A DNA stretch of 12,602 bases from Halobacteria archaeon (GTDB taxonomy: Bacteria > Pseudomonadota > Gammaproteobacteria > UBA9214). Location: assembly GCA_013041945.1 (NCBI GenBank), contig JABDRC010000363.1, positions 1 to 12,602 on the forward strand, written 5' to 3'. The position numbers and the translations under genes were made by a program. Below, in pieces: positions 12,127-12,602 of this stretch (the stretch's first letter is position 1; the number at the start of each line of letters is the position of its first letter). The notes below the pieces were generated by a model that made no database searches, was not told where the DNA came from, and saw only the letters and a program-made list of their open reading frames with translations.

Positions 12127-12602
12127 TTATCGATGCAAAAAACAATGCACCGAATGGTCATCACTGCCGTAGTTTTCCGGGTAGGCCTCGCTGCATTCAG
12201 GCATGGCATCGGGACAGCGCGGGTGGAAATGGCAGCCGGACGGCGGTGTGGCCGGTGACGGCATATCGCCTTCGAGTCGGATGATCTCGCGGCGCGTCTC
12301 CGCGTCGATGGTGGGCACGGCCGACAGCAATGCGCGCGGGTACGGGTGCCGCGGCCTTTCCAGTACCGCATCCACCGGCCCTTCCTCGACAATCCTGCCC
12401 AGGTACATGACGGCCACCCGGTCCGCCAGGTAGGACACCACGGACAGGTTGTGGGTGATGAACAGGTAAGAGAGACCCAGCCGGTTCTGCAGCGCCTTCA
12501 GCAGGTTGAGGATCTGCGCCTGCACGGAGACATCGAGCGCACTGGTGGGTTCGTCGCAGATCACCAGTTGCGGGTCGACCGCCAGGGCGCGGGCGATACA
12601 GA
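12127..12602 (-). CDS. Peptide ABC transporter ATPase, DppF/OppF type, 5' end outside window
   Basis: The C-terminal 158 codons of a nucleotide-binding subunit are present; the Walker A and signature motifs lie beyond the right edge. Visible are CIARALAVDPQL (the end of the region after the signature motif), Walker B and D-loop LVICDEPTSALD, and the H-loop FITHNLSVV. After these comes the oligopeptide/dipeptide C-terminal extension with NPRHPYP-like RPRHPYPRALLSAVP and CHFHPRCPDAMPEC. That extension has four cysteines (CxxxxxC, C, then C near the end). SVQAQILNLL and VMYLGRIVEEG resemble DppF/OppF rather than DppD/OppD. DppF is normally the last gene of its operon, which fits the lack of a same-strand gene right after it. 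It energises peptide import. The upstream genes are not visible. The binding lipoprotein at 3247-4770 could be its partner, but this is inference. Confidence 0.92.
   Translation of the reverse strand, partial: CIARALAVDPQLVICDEPTSALDVSVQAQILNLLKALQNRLGLSYLFITHNLSVVSYLADRVAVMYLGRIVEEGPVDAVLERPRHPYPRALLSAVPTIDAETRREIIRLEGDMPSPATPPSGCHFHPRCPDAMPECSEAYPENYGSDDHSVHCFLHR

Noticed and set aside
1..12602. tRNA, rRNA, CRISPR, integrase or phage genes
   Set aside because: None seen on reading both strands. The only repeated units are the REP elements, the CACAGAG-type copies and short local repeats.

Overview
The window is GC-rich DNA (about 60% by eye) with dense, overlapping genes. It looks like the chromosome of a gammaproteobacterium. 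The evidence is an E. coli-like four-subunit succinate dehydrogenase followed by sdhE and ygfX, a divergent ygfZ, and GTAG-headed REP palindromes of the kind common in that class. I cannot name a genus. There are no phage, transposase, CRISPR, rRNA or tRNA genes.

Layout from left to right: (1) the 5' part of an exported Sel1-repeat protein on the minus strand (1-413), with a sigma-28-like promoter inside a 13-bp direct repeat. (2) A gap of about 370 bp with no gene I can support. (3) A 606-residue SLC13-type permease with two RCK_C domains on the plus strand (784-2604). (4) A YkuD L,D-transpeptidase on the minus strand (2622-3137), with a TATAAT box so close to its ATG that the mRNA may be leaderless. 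(5) A convergent pair of REP palindromes (3187-3253). (6) A tight seven-gene minus-strand array, sdhC-sdhD-sdhA-sdhB-sdhE-ygfX and then a lipoprotein peptide-binding protein (8651 down to 3247). (7) A divergent intergenic region with a good promoter for ygfZ and a perfect 8-bp dyad. (8) ygfZ and an exported, zinc-less, single-cysteine msrB on the plus strand (8789-10478). (9) A degenerate REP and a divergent REP pair (10482-10622). (10) An alanine-glyoxylate-type aminotransferase on the minus strand (10628-11806). (11) A gene-free, partly AT-rich 320 bp with inverted CACAGAG-type repeats. (12) The 3' part of a DppF/OppF-type ABC ATPase on the minus strand (12127 to the right edge).

The main theme is complex II and its maturation. 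SdhC and SdhD anchor the enzyme and carry heme and the quinone site. SdhA holds covalent FAD, attached with help from SdhE. SdhB carries three Fe-S clusters. YgfZ, read divergently, supports certain Fe-S enzymes. The peptide-binding lipoprotein at the operon's end and the DppF-type ATPase 7 kb away could be parts of one peptide importer split between two loci, but that is inference.

No clearly new multi-gene system is visible. The observations most worth a second look are the single-Cys periplasmic MsrB, the REP family with compensatory stem changes (one copy supplies a stop codon), the binding protein on the tail of the sdh operon, and the possible leaderless, signal-less L,D-transpeptidase.
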